Assembly: GCA_964023205.1 (NCBI GenBank)
Contig: OZ026850.1
Span: 4,939,270 to 5,003,269 of the forward strand
Direction: 5' to 3'
DNA: 64,000 nt
Origin: Lutraria lutraria
Lineage: Eukaryota; Mollusca; Bivalvia; Venerida; Mactridae
Shown one piece after another: positions 19,185 through 30,300 of this stretch (positions are counted from its first letter, which is position 1; each line of letters opens with the position of its first letter). A model generated the notes under the pieces. It searched no databases. It saw only the letters and a program-made list of their open reading frames with translations, and was not told the origin of the DNA. The translations under genes were made by a program, and so were the position numbers.

Positions 19185-20205
19185 CTGAATATCCTCGTCT
19201 ACTGATGATTCGCGGATATAAGAAATGATCGAACTGTTACATCATAAAATCTAATTTTTTAACCAAATTTTTTAATTACCTGGCAAAACAAATCTATTTC
19301 CTTCAAATATTGACCACGCACAGTTTAAATCACTTCCTCGAAATACTACATTAGGCCCCTTTATTATACTGTATAGAGGCCGCCATTTTGTTTCTACTGT
19401 CATAGATTCGCGGATGCCATTTTATCCCATGATGCAAAGCGCTAGCAGTCGAATTAGGTCACAATATTGTTAATTGTTAGGTTTCTGATAAAAAAAATGT
19501 CTAAATATGAAAATGTCTTGCATTATTTGAACATGCTTAATAATGATAGAATCTTCTAGTTGATGAACTAAGGTGCCGAACCCATTACAAAAGTTTCAGG
19601 GTCAGCTTTACTCAGAACTCTATCCCTAGAAGAGTATTTTTAAGAACCAATACAGTTTATAGGTCTTGAGCACTGACAATTCATCATCTTTCGGACATGT
19701 ACACGTTTATGTATGCATTCGTCATGTCAGATGGTAAATATAGCCCGTATTGATAATTGTATGGCTTTGAAATAGCCTTAACCATAAAAAAGAAAATTAA
19801 AATCAGCAGCTAACAACAGTGGGATGTAAACCCTACGAAAAAATCAACTTTGCCTAATGATTTGGGACATGCAGTTTGCGTAGCCATCTATTGGAATGTA
19901 AACAAAGTAGACGTAAAAGAAAATTTCAACATAAACGTTATTTTGGGTCAAAACGAGTCATTTTTTAGTTGCAAATTTTGGGAATAGTGAAAAATGACAA
20001 AATTTCATACAAATATTAAAATATAAGCATTTAGCCGTTTAAATCTATTTTTGGTGAATGCAAGAACTATTTCTCGACAGAGTGAGCATGTGACGAAAAG
20101 TTCCCACGTTCGTGCGTGCGTTGCGGTAAATGACGTCACAGCAAGCATGTAAACAAAAATGGCTGCGAATCAATGATATCCGCGAACAGATGGTAGTCGA
20201 TATAT
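19185..20205. mobile_element. Possible 1-kb inverted-repeat element
   Basis: CTACTGATGATTCGCGGATAT at the left (from 19189) is matched by an inverted, imperfect copy at the right (ATATCCGCGAACAGATGGTAG to about 20196). A GATTCGCGGAT block also recurs at 19407 in the interior. No open frame of interest and no clear target duplication, so the element type is open. Confidence 0.4.
20131..20138. promoter_or_regulatory. Palindromic cAMP-response-type site
   Basis: The full palindrome TGACGTCA stands here, inside the possible inverted-repeat element, 1.4 kb before the caspase-like coding exon. It is the consensus for CREB/ATF proteins in animals. One 8-bp match in a window this size is not strong evidence of function. 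Confidence 0.25.
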
Positions 20206-20639
20206 AAATATTTTTTGTAAAGGCCAAAAAATTTAGTCAAGGATTTATATAACTCCTTGATTGAGTGTATCATTTCTGATGAGTGTCAATACCTATTTTT
20301 TCGTCCTATGTCTGTCTTATTAAATTATCAGATAAATGAGATATCAAAATGTGTATTTATGCTGAGTCCCAGGTGGTTTTCACCTATCAAAGGCCCCTTC
20401 CCAATCGACAATTTCTTTAAAATCATGCAGTTTTCCCAAAAATTCTAGCTTACACCAGCTTTTTTATTTCCAAAATCAGAAATTTTAGCGATAATATAAT
20501 TATATACTTCCCAAAATCAACGGGCTAAGGCTCTTCCCAATGAAGAGAGAAAAACCCCTTGCTGACTCATTTATCTTCCATCATCACAGTTGTCCAGATA
20601 TGCATGTCTTATAATTACCATTTAAATTGCTTGATGGGA

Positions 20640-20790
20640 CCTCTGTGATCAGGTGGTTATGGTTTATATCCCTTTTACCGCTGTGAGTTCAAATCCCAGC
20701 CAGGACCTGCCAAATTTAACAGATCTGAGTGACGTGTCAAGCTAGCTCATTAGGATTGGTGGTTTCAGCAAGGTGTATGCCTAAGGTACT
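20640..20790 (+). repeat. tRNA-like SINE remnant
   Basis: An A-box-like TGATCAGGTGG and a B-box-like GAGTTCAAATCCC lie 36 bases apart, as in other tRNA-headed SINEs of this window, and the flanking stem is not paired well. Only one copy of this type is seen here. Confidence 0.45.
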
Positions 20791-21588
20791 CATCTACCTT
20801 AAAAGTCAGAAAAATCACCAAATTATACTCACTTTTGATATGACATTGAAAAAGAAGGATAGTATCTGTTCCTATGTATAGTTAATAGAAGAATTGTAGA
20901 TACTTTCCAGGACCTTTTAAACAATATTTTAGGGGAAAAGTCCATGTTAAGTAACAGTCTGCTCAAGTCATTACAAATACACAGATAAGACTGAGGCATT
21001 TATATAATGGGGCATTCGAATGGAAAGGTTAGTGGATGCAATTAAAAATACCAGTATTTAATGCTATTTTTTTCTGTTGACACACAATTATTTCAAATGT
21101 ATCCCTGGCCCCAAGAAAGCAATTTCAGAGGGGGTCAGTTAAAGCCACTTTTAATGACCATAATACAGTCTGTGAATTTAGGATTTGGAACTACTTGTTC
21201 GGACAACTGGACAAATGCTAATTTCGCAGAATGTATTAATTACGGCCAAAATTCAAAATTATTGGGGGGGGGGGATACTAAGCCACCCCAATGCTTGTTC
21301 CTATGTCACTGATACTATGTGTCCTGGAGCTATCTGGTTCCAATTGTCTAAAATTATAAATTACTGTTATTTTACAGCATAATTTATTTCATGCAAGACG
21401 TTTTATTTACTTGTCTCAGATATCAATTAACTGGTTTCTGTTGATAACTGATAAAAATGGTATCTTTGGTGTACATATACATGTACATAGATCTAGAAAA
21501 ATCAGGTGTCTTGATAAGATTTTCTAAAAAAAGTTCTGTAAATGTACTAAGGTAGTTAATGTTCTATGTCTTACAGCTTGGAAGAAAG

Positions 21589-22305
21589 ATGAGTGATGAT
21601 ATATACCCAGGAAGTAGACTACTGGTCAGTATATTTTCCCAGTCTCATACTAGCTTACCAGGTATTAATGAACCATTTAAAAAGAATTTGGGTGTTTATG
21701 AACATCGAAAAGTAGATGAGGACCTTATTAGACTGAAGGAAACTTTCCCGCAATCAAAAGTATTGTTTGATCAGAAATCTGAAGAGATAGAGACATACAT
21801 AGGTAACATTAAGGCTGATGATTATGACCAGTTTATATTTGTATTCCTGACCTTCAAAGGCGATGCAGATGGATTAATTCGTACCAATGATGTACATCCG
21901 TACCAGGTGGACAAAATATTTGAAAAAATGAAGAATCTTAGTGGAAAGCCTAAGCTTGTTCTTATACAAGCTTGTGATCCAAGTAAAGAAGGTATACACC
22001 CAAAAGGCGGTAAAGACAAGGTTGTTTTAATCCCATCTGATATAGATAGGCTTGTGATAACCTCAACTATTCCCCAAAGCAAGGGTAACACAGAGAAAGA
22101 GAAGACATCTTTCTTGATACGAGCATTCTGCGAAGTCGTCAAAGATAACAATGAATTACCCGATGATCAGAAGGAATCCATGAATTGCTTGACTACTGAC
22201 ATTCTTCAGAAAGTCTGGGAAAACATTGATAAGCTTGATCCAAAAGAAGCTGACCTGGAAATACCTTTAGAATTTTCAAGTCTTACCAAATTTATGGTGA
22301 TTTGA
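21589..22305 (+). CDS. Caspase-fold protein without the catalytic histidine
   Basis: The exon begins after the acceptor at 21575-21576; the first Met in the exon (21589) gives 238 residues. The order of blocks is that of a caspase large plus small subunit: strand and helix 1 (SRLLVSIFSQ, KVDEDLIRLKETF), DYDQFIFVFLT, KPKLVLIQAC with the nucleophile Cys129, then a small-subunit-like part (LVITSTIPQS, KTSFLIRAFCEVVKDN) and the usual C-terminal end (EIPLEF-SSLTK). Where active caspases have SHG with the catalytic His, this protein has TFKGD (88-92), so the His is missing; the pentapeptide after Gln is QACDP, not QACRG. No prodomain is seen. It is therefore probably a non-proteolytic regulator or decoy in cell-death or immune signalling. 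An upstream in-frame Met at 21559 lies in the intron and is not used. Fold is secure, function inferred. Confidence 0.8.
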   Translation: MSDDIYPGSRLLVSIFSQSHTSLPGINEPFKKNLGVYEHRKVDEDLIRLKETFPQSKVLFDQKSEEIETYIGNIKADDYDQFIFVFLTFKGDADGLIRTNDVHPYQVDKIFEKMKNLSGKPKLVLIQACDPSKEGIHPKGGKDKVVLIPSDIDRLVITSTIPQSKGNTEKEKTSFLIRAFCEVVKDNNELPDDQKESMNCLTTDILQKVWENIDKLDPKEADLEIPLEFSSLTKFMVI

Positions 22306-22599
22306 GGAGCACCGATTTGAGGCATGGCGTATAAATACCTTTTTACTGAAGCATGGACAAGAATAGAGTGGCCAATGAACAAAATTAATTGGTACTGTCT
22401 TTAAACAGAAATTTACTTTCTGAAAAACTTTGGGACTCATACAACTGTTCTACAAGATGAACAAATATTTTCGACTTACTGTTTTTATACATTATATTGT
22501 TTGACATATATACTATAGTGGACTGTGTTCAAATTTATTACGCGTGTTGTTGTAGATAGTTTCTATTTTCGCAAATTATGAAATATATTTCCATATGTT

Positions 22600-24020
22600 A
22601 TGATTTATAGGATTTTTTAAATGCATTAGCTGTATTAAAAACTCTGGTTCCCATGGCAACCTGTAGGAAAACCTTTTTCTTGTCTGAAACCACAGGGCCT
22701 AGAGCTTAGATAATTGATGTGTAGCAATGTCTAGTGGACTTCTACCAAGTTTATTCAAATTATGGCCCTGGGGTCAAAATTGGCTCAGCCCCAGGGGTAA
22801 CTTGATTTTACACAGACTTACATAGGGAACTTTTAAAAATCTTTTTGTCAGAAACTACTGTGCCTAGAGCTTAGATAGTTTGAGTGTAGCTTTGTCTATG
22901 TGATCTTTACCAAGTTTGTTCAAATTATGGCCCTGGGTCAAAATTGGCCCGTCTTGGGGTTTACTCTATTTTAAATAGGTTTATATATAGTACAATTAAC
23001 AAGAAATATCTTTAAAAGAAATTGATCGGCACAGATACAGCACACTATTAAAGCCATAATTTTTTTTATGGCTGTGTAGTTCTCGGACATTTGCAAAGTG
23101 AAGCATGACGACACTTAATTGTTACTCGAAATTGAGTTTTGGGTAAAATGTACTCAGTGGTCAAGGTTACATTTTCTTCTTTTTTTCTCACCAGCTATGT
23201 CAGGAAATCTTCAAATTGTAAAAAAGTATGGTAAGCAAAATAAATGACTAATACTGTAATTCTAATTAATATTAATAAATCTATATCAGGCACTGTAGCT
23301 CATATCTGTCATATTTTGATTTTGCTCTAGATCTATTACTCAATTCTCATGTTTTTTAAGCTTTGTGTGTTTATTTGTTTAAGTTGCCATAAACTGTTCA
23401 GGCCATTAACAAAACTCTCAGTGAGTTTATTTTTCATGGTTAAAACATTCCATATTTGATATTATACTGTTGTAGATTTTGATTATTGCATTATTTTCAG
23501 ACAATTACGTACAACAGTTACTAACAATTACAAATTCTGACCTAAAATTTCATAACGACAATTTTTTTAACTAATGACAAACTTCCTTCTTCAGCTGAAA
23601 ATTTTGTATCTAACAATTTCGTTGGTTCATATCAAATCAATTTTAATACTGCTGCGCCAAAACAAATCTTCTTGTCAGAAACTACAATGTCTAGAGCTAA
23701 GATATTTGGTGTGTAGCATTATCTAGTAGACCTCTACCAGGTTTGTTCAATATATGACCCTAGGGTAAAAATTAGCTCTGCCCTGGGAGTAATTTGATTT
23801 TACATAGGCTCATGAATATAGGAATTTAAAAAGAAAATCTTCTTGTCAGAAACCGCAATGTCTCGAGCTATAACATTTGATGTGAAGCATGGTCTAGTAG
23901 ACCTCTACCAAGTGTATTCAAATCCTGGCCCCTGGCTGCCCCCGGGGTCAATTGATTTTGCGATTAGTTTTTTTCTGGCGAGCAATATAGGGACATCATG
24001 GCCTTTTTGTTTGGTTTACC
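22600..24020 (+). repeat. Degenerate copies of the CCTAGAGCTTAGATA repeat family
   Basis: Units with CCTAGAGCTTAGAT, TACCAAGTTTGTTCAAATTA and GGCCCTGGGGTCAAAATTGG blocks occur at about 22690, 22865, 23690 and 23860. The stretch ends with GCGAGCAATATAGG and ATCATGGCCTTTTTGTTTGG, matching the end of the longer copy at 24895-26306. No gene is seen in the intervals. Confidence 0.65.
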
Positions 24021-24169
24021 TTGCCTGCTAAGGGATTCTTTATAGCTTTATCACATTATTACTCTATTTTAAGTTTTTGGAAGTTAGTTATTATTTTATG
24101 GGCTTGGTCAAAAGTTTTAAGAAGGCAGAGATAGTACATCAATTCTTTTCTTTCTGTCTACTTATTTCT

Positions 24170-24412
24170 GTGAACAATATTATTATACCCCCTTTTGAAG
24201 AAAAGGGGTATATTGCTTTGCACATGTACATGTAGGTCAGTCTGTCATTCTGTCCGTAATCAAACCTTGTCCGACCAATAACTGGATAAGCTTTTCAGAT
24301 TTGTTTGGGAGGTCTGTCATCACATGTAGATGACCCTAATGGTATTGAGGTCAGTAGGTCAAGGTCACATCACAAGGGAGTGTATTCGTGTTTCACAAAC
24401 ACTTCTTGTTGA
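24170..24412 (+). mobile_element. Non-coding element with a hairpin start
   Basis: The left end ATACCCCCTTTTGAAGAAAAGG GGTAT folds into a hairpin, and the same type of start (CCCCTCAAACAAAGTTTGAAAGGGGG) opens the copy at 28470. The body ends near a CACTTCTTGTT block. Both are non-coding and look like members of a miniature-element group. Confidence 0.5.
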
Positions 24413-24894
24413 CCTTGTTTGTCAACTGGAAATACTTAATCCTTTTGTTGGTCGTTTATTTTGTAACCGTATATTGCATTAATTATAAATAATATATATT
24501 ATAAATAAATCTGATACATGATAGAGTGGTTTCTTTTCCTTGAAAATTAAGGTCAGAATGTATTATTGTTTGTTTCCAGTAAATTAATAGTTTAAACATA
24601 TTTACTCAAGAAACAAATAGAAGTGCAAATACAAATACAATAATTAATATACAGTTGGATGGAAATCAAGCAAGTATTGCTTATATCAATTCCTTTCCGT
24701 AGCAAATTAATAGATTTGGCAATTAATGGGAGGGGAGGGGATAAAAATATGAATGTATGTCATGAGCTTCATTATTGCGGTGAGGGTTCTTTTTGAGAGA
24801 CTGAAGATTAATAAATCTTACAGCATAAAAATTTCCATTAGAGACTCATCAGAGGTGGAGAGCATTAGGTCTAATGACTTTGGGTTTGTGTTAA
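24413..24894. other. AT-rich spacer
   Basis: No gene, repeat or regulatory site stands out. A short GGGAGGGGAGGGG run at about 24727-24740 is the only compositional oddity. Confidence 0.5.
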
Positions 24895-26306
24895 TTATCT
24901 CACCAGTGCACAAAGTTCTCAAGGTGAGCCATTGTGATCGCATGTTGTCTGTGCGTCCGCCCATGCGTCAACAATTGCTTTAAACAACATCTCCTTCTTG
25001 GGCAGTTGGGCAATTTCATCAACTTTACGGGAATGTTCCTTTCATGAAGCTCTACCAAAGTTGTTCAAAAATTTTGATTCCATTAAAAACTCTGGTTGCC
25101 ATGGCAACCAATAGGAAAAACTTTAGAAATTTTCTTGTCCAAAACCACTGGGCCTAGAGCTTAGATATTTGGTGTGTAGCATTTTCCTGTAACCCTCTAA
25201 CAAGTTTGTTCAAATTATGGCCCTGGGGTCAAAATTGGCTCACCCTTGGTAGTAATTTAATTTTACATAGACGTATACATGTATATGGAAATTTTAAAAA
25301 TCTTCTTGTTAGAAACTACAGTGCCTAGAGCTTAGATATTTGGTGTGTATCATTGTGCAGTGGACCTTTACCAAGTTTGTTGTAATTATTGACCTAGGGT
25401 AAAAAATGGCCCTGCCCCTGGATCACTTGATTTTCATAGGCGCATATAGCAGAATTTAAAAAGTATTTTCCAAAACCACAAGGCCTAGAGCTTAGATATT
25501 TGGTATGTAGCATTGTCTAGTGAACCTCTAACAAGTTTGTTAAAATTATGGCCCTTGGGTTGAAATTGGCCCCACCCCGAGGTTTACTCTAATCTATATA
25601 AGAAAATTTTAGAAATCTTCTTGTCTGAAACCACAAGACCTATAGGTAAGATATTTGGTATGTAGTATTGTGTAGCAGACCTCTATACCAAGTTTATTCA
25701 AATTATGGCCCTGGGGTTAAAATTGGCCTGTCCTAGGGGTCACTTGATTTACATATAGGCTTATATAGGAAAAATTTAAAAATATTCTTGTCCAAAACCT
25801 CAAGACCTATAGAGCTTAGATATTTTGTATGTAGCATTGTCTAATGGTCCTCTACCAAGTTTGTTCAAATTATTGCCCTAGGGTCAAAATTGGCTCCGCC
25901 CCAGGGTTTACTCTATTTTACATAGGCTTACATAAGAAAATTAAAAAAATATTCTTGTCCAAAACCGCATGGCCTAGAGCTTAGATATTCGGTATGTAGC
26001 ATATTTGTCTAGTGGATCGCTAATAAGTTCATTCAAATTATGGCCCTGGTGTCAAAATTGGCCCCGGCTGGTGGTTTACTCTAGTTTTTAATATGCCTAT
26101 ACATAGGAATTTTAAAATTACAAAAATGTCCACTCAGAAATTGCAAAATTGCAAGGCCTAAAGCTTGAATATTTATACTGCTTTGGTCCTGGGGTAAAAA
26201 TTGGCCCACCCCTGGTCATTTGATTTTTCATAGGCTGATGACGTTTTCCCTCGGGATTGTTTTTTCTGGTGAGCGATATAGGGCCGTCATGGCCCTCTTG
26301 TTTAAT
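24895..26306 (+). mobile_element. 1.4-kb non-coding element with about seven internal ~167-bp units
   Basis: It opens with a short palindrome (CTCACCAGTGC ... CAAGGTGAGC) and a CGTCCGCCCATGCGTC stretch and closes with GGTGAGCGATATAGGGCC and TCATGGCCCTCTTGTTT. Between them the blocks CCTAGAGCTTAGATATTTGG, ACCAAGTTTGTTCAAATTA and GCCCTGGGGTCAAAATTGGC recur at about 25152, 25323, 25485, 25628, 25804, 25971 and 26155. Spacing varies from roughly 145 to 185 bp. No coding potential. Related pieces lie at 22600-24020, 26380-26546, 38655-38985 and 44540-45065. Confidence 0.65.
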
Positions 26307-26379
26307 GTTGTATATTTAACTGTGATATAGTACCCTGTGTCAAGTTAGTGTTCTATATATTTCACAAAAAGGACACTTA

Positions 26380-26670
26380 TTTTGTCTAATTTGGGGCCAA
26401 TATAAAGCTTACAGAGGGGTCAAGAATGGCCCACCCCGGATCACTTGATTTATGTAGACTCATATATATAGGAAAATGATGAAAAATGTTCTTCTCTGGA
26501 GATCTTTTTATGGTGAGCAATATAGGGCCATCATGGTCCTCTTGTTTCTTATAAATTGGGTTAAACACTGATTTTCAGAAAAAAATTCAGTTATGTATGG
26601 CGGTCATTCACCTAACAAGCTTTCCATGACAGTATTCTAACCAACTGGTAGTAACTTACGGTACCCATCT
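26380..26670 (+). repeat. Two short repeat fragments
   Basis: The first (to 26546) repeats the closing part of the 24895-26306 element (GGTGAGCAATATAGGGCC, ATCATGGTCCTCTTGTTT). The second (26560-26665) resembles the body of the SINE at 10090-10402 (GGTTAAACACTGATTTTCA, then CTAACAAGCTTTCC and CTAACCAACTGGTAG). Confidence 0.5.
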
Positions 26671-27384
26671 ACAAGGAATCATCTCCAACATTTTTGTCTA
26701 TTCTTTATGGAAGGGTATAACCTGTCGCGACTGGGAATCCAGTTAAAGTTACCACTGGACCAATGACGCAGACTAGTAAGTACATGATTCATGGCTGTAG
26801 CGCATGTCTTCAACAATTTAGTCAATAATTCCTTGTCAACAGAAGTTGATACTTGATATATATATATATAGTTCCTTGGGGAGGAGTTGATACTGTCTGC
26901 CTTTTGTGACGTGCAGGCAACGTCTAAGCAATTGAAACTTGACAAATAGTTAGTACTGCTTGTACTCAGGAACATTTTCATGTACTAACTGGAACTGGCC
27001 TTTTTAAGCATTAATCCAGCGTCGTCCTGAAATGTCGTTTCATTCCAATGGTACGTTGCTGCTGTTTATGCCTCCTTTTCGCTAAATTAATGTCTTTTGC
27101 AAAGCCTACTTACACTGAAACCAGTCGTGACGGAATACTCCATTTTTGCCGAACGGTTAATTTTTATATGATAAGATACTTTGAACCACGTACACAGTAT
27201 ATGTGAGTAATTATTTAATTTTCATGAAAATATGTAATCGGTAAAAGGTGATACTTTGAGTGCTTTTATCGAATCACGTACCATCGCATGTCGCGTGATC
27301 CCTCAAAATGGAACGATCCGTCTATCAGGGGGGGGGGGGGAGTTCACGATTTATAACGATTTTACCGGGATCACTCTTGTCAAA
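26671..27384. other. Upstream region of the ABHD3-type gene
   Basis: No conserved coding signal is seen. It contains a (TA) run at 26856-26872 and, at 27329-27340, a run of twelve G in what should be the 5' leader of the downstream gene. A promoter must lie here, but no TATA box or initiator stands out. Confidence 0.4.
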
Positions 27385-30300
27385 ATGGAAGAGAGCGAAT
27401 CTAGTGTTATGGAATACTTCCGTGATTTTCAGTCTTTATTAATTGTTTGTGCTTTTTCTATCGGATATGTTTTATACTATTTAACTTGTGTCGCAAAGGT
27501 AATATTGAAAGTTCTTATTATTTTGTTAGGCTAAATGCGCTGCTTTTCGGTCCGTGCTTTGCCGGTCCGGTGTCTGCATAAATTAATTAGCTAGTGGTTA
27601 ATTAATATTGAAGCCGTCCTATATGTATCATATTTTAGTAAATATTATACTATTGAGTGTATTACTCCTTATAACCAGAATATTTTTTATTTTGCTGTTA
27701 TTTGTGATAATCAGCGATCCTTGCCCCTAGAGGGGACTAAATATACTGGTCAGATGAGCCTGCAGCTTTATTTTCACCGATTTCCATCGTTCCAGAATTC
27801 CAAAAAACTTGTATGTATTGGTCCTAAGTAAGACGTAAGTAAGGGTTATCTTCAGCAGGGACTCAACTAGTCGAAGGTCTTTGACGATGATATGTATGCG
27901 TAGTCCAACTAATTAGACTGCTTTGTGATGGCGAGACATTTTTTCGACTTGGCTCCGTCCCGCACAGAGGATGGCCATTCCGAATTTATTCACGAAAATC
28001 GGCCAACCGGAAAGCCGAATTAGTAGGGCTAATGTATGCGGTACATTGCAGTTCATCAAAATTTAATGGTCAACAAGACGAAATAAAAAAATACCAATTT
28101 AGTTATGGGACCCAGAACTAGGACACCACATGCTCATTATAGTTCTGTCATTATACGTAACCTTTCAGATAATATTGTACTAGATACAAAATGAATATCG
28201 AGATACTTTAGACTTGGTGATATTTATCTTCCTCGGGCAATATATTAAATATATCAAAATCATGAACAGATTGCTTGTATGTCTCATGAATAAGAGTACG
28301 GGTCTCTCAGCCTGGACAGACCTAGCCTAGCTTACTTATTCGGCATTCAGATTGGCCGATTTTGTGAACAAATTCGGAAGGGCCATATCCTCTGTGCTGG
28401 ACGGGGCCAAGTCGAAAAAATGTCTCGCTGTCACAGCTCTGGGTACCATAATTAAATTGTTCTTTTTATATCCCCTCAAACAAAGTTTGAAAGGGGGTAT
28501 ATTGGAGTCATTCTGTCGGTTGGTCCGTCCGTCCACATAAAGTTTTTGGAGCGAACTTCTTCCACATTTTGTAAGCTATTGCAATGAAACTTGAAATATG
28601 TTATCACCATCAAGTGTAGATGTGCAAGACACAATTTTCATGCCCAGTGATTCACTCATTGCAGAGTTATGTCCCCTTGAACATAGCTGTATAGTGTACT
28701 ATTGCGGTATTTAATAGTGTCAAAGCGTTGGCGGGGGTTTTTGTCACTTCAGTGACAGCTCTAGTTAATATTGTCTTGTTGACCATTTTAATACATACTT
28801 TATTGTCAAAGACCTTCGACTAGGTATAATATGTTATTTATAATGTTCATATTTCTTTTTAGAAACCGGTCTTAACCTGTTCAGATAAAGGGTTTCATAA
28901 GTTCTTAACAAACCATGTGTCGATTATTCATGAGAAGTTCTGGCCGACAGTGTGGTGCTTCGAAAGTCGTGCTATGACCATTATACGTTCTGTGATCGAG
29001 TCGGCACCGACAGTTAAGTATGACTCGTAAGTATTCAAGTTGAATAATAATGGGGCATTTATGATTGACAAATATTGTTTTTGGCCTGTATGATATTTTT
29101 TATTAAAAGTATTTTCATGAAAATAAAATTAATTCTACTGAATGGGATTTTTTATGAAATTTAAAGGGGAAAATGTATACTTTTCAGGTAGGGGAATATA
29201 GCCGAAATTAGGGCATATCATTCACCCCCCCCCCACACTGAATTGGTTGGGAGACTGTAAACATACATTACATACAAATATTATTATGACCTTACTAAGT
29301 TATAAATAAATAATCATTATATTGATCATTTGATATGGGGACATATTGAGACATTGTTTTATTTCATGATATCCCTATCTCAGGACAAAATGATACAAAC
29401 TGCTGTTTACATAAACTAGAACGTTTAGGCCACACCAATTTAATAACTTGTTCGTCGGATTTTTTTTCTGAAAAGAGCAAGCGAGCGAAATATTTTTATT
29501 AATATTATTTTTTACTTTTCCAATTTGACCGAGCGAGCGAGCGAAAAAATAATTTTAATATTTTTTTTATTTTCCTTCTTTCAAAACAAGCGAAAAAAAA
29601 TCTAAAAGTTTTTCTATTTCAAACAAGCGTGTGATCAAGCAAATAAAGAATCTGTATTTTTATTAGTTTCAATAACCCTTAGGTTTACCAGTGAAAACAC
29701 TTTTAATGTCTTTATTCTATTCTTTATTTATATGAAAATTGATAAATCATCCATAAAGAAACACACACAAAATAGATTAAACTTACAGAACAATACCATG
29801 TATACCATATTCTTGTTAAAATTACTAAGATAAAACGACATAATATTGTATACTGGATCCATCACTGGAATGACACTGTACACAACTTGGACACAAGATA
29901 TAACTGTTTAATTTTGGAGACATGTTTTAAAAGAATTTACCCTATATAAACTAGAACCATGAGTGAAGGATAAACCGTCACCAATATTCTAAGATATCTT
30001 CAGTATACTGGTATACTTAAATCGATAGAAATAACAATAATCTGTGTGAATGTGCCATAAAATTCTTTGTCAAAAGTCAATTTTTTAATATTGAACTTAA
30101 AATTTTACTTTGCATGTTAATTTGACCAGGGATGCTATATATAGCATCCCTGATTTGACTACTGATAACCGATGTCAACGTACTTTAGCCACTCCGTGTA
30201 CAACTACCGTTAGAACAGTGCTATTCTAAATCGTTCTTTACAATTGGTACCGTGGGCTAACGAAAGTTGGTTTAAGTTTAACTGGTCAACGTTTCGGTGA

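Noticed and set aside
21559..21588. Upstream in-frame ATG of the caspase-like gene
   Set aside because: It lies before the acceptor at 21575-21576, thus in the intron; the exon's own first ATG is at 21589.
26679..26981. Minus-strand open frame of 100 codons
   Set aside because: Part of it looks protein-like, but it reads through a (TA) microsatellite and has no splice or domain support.
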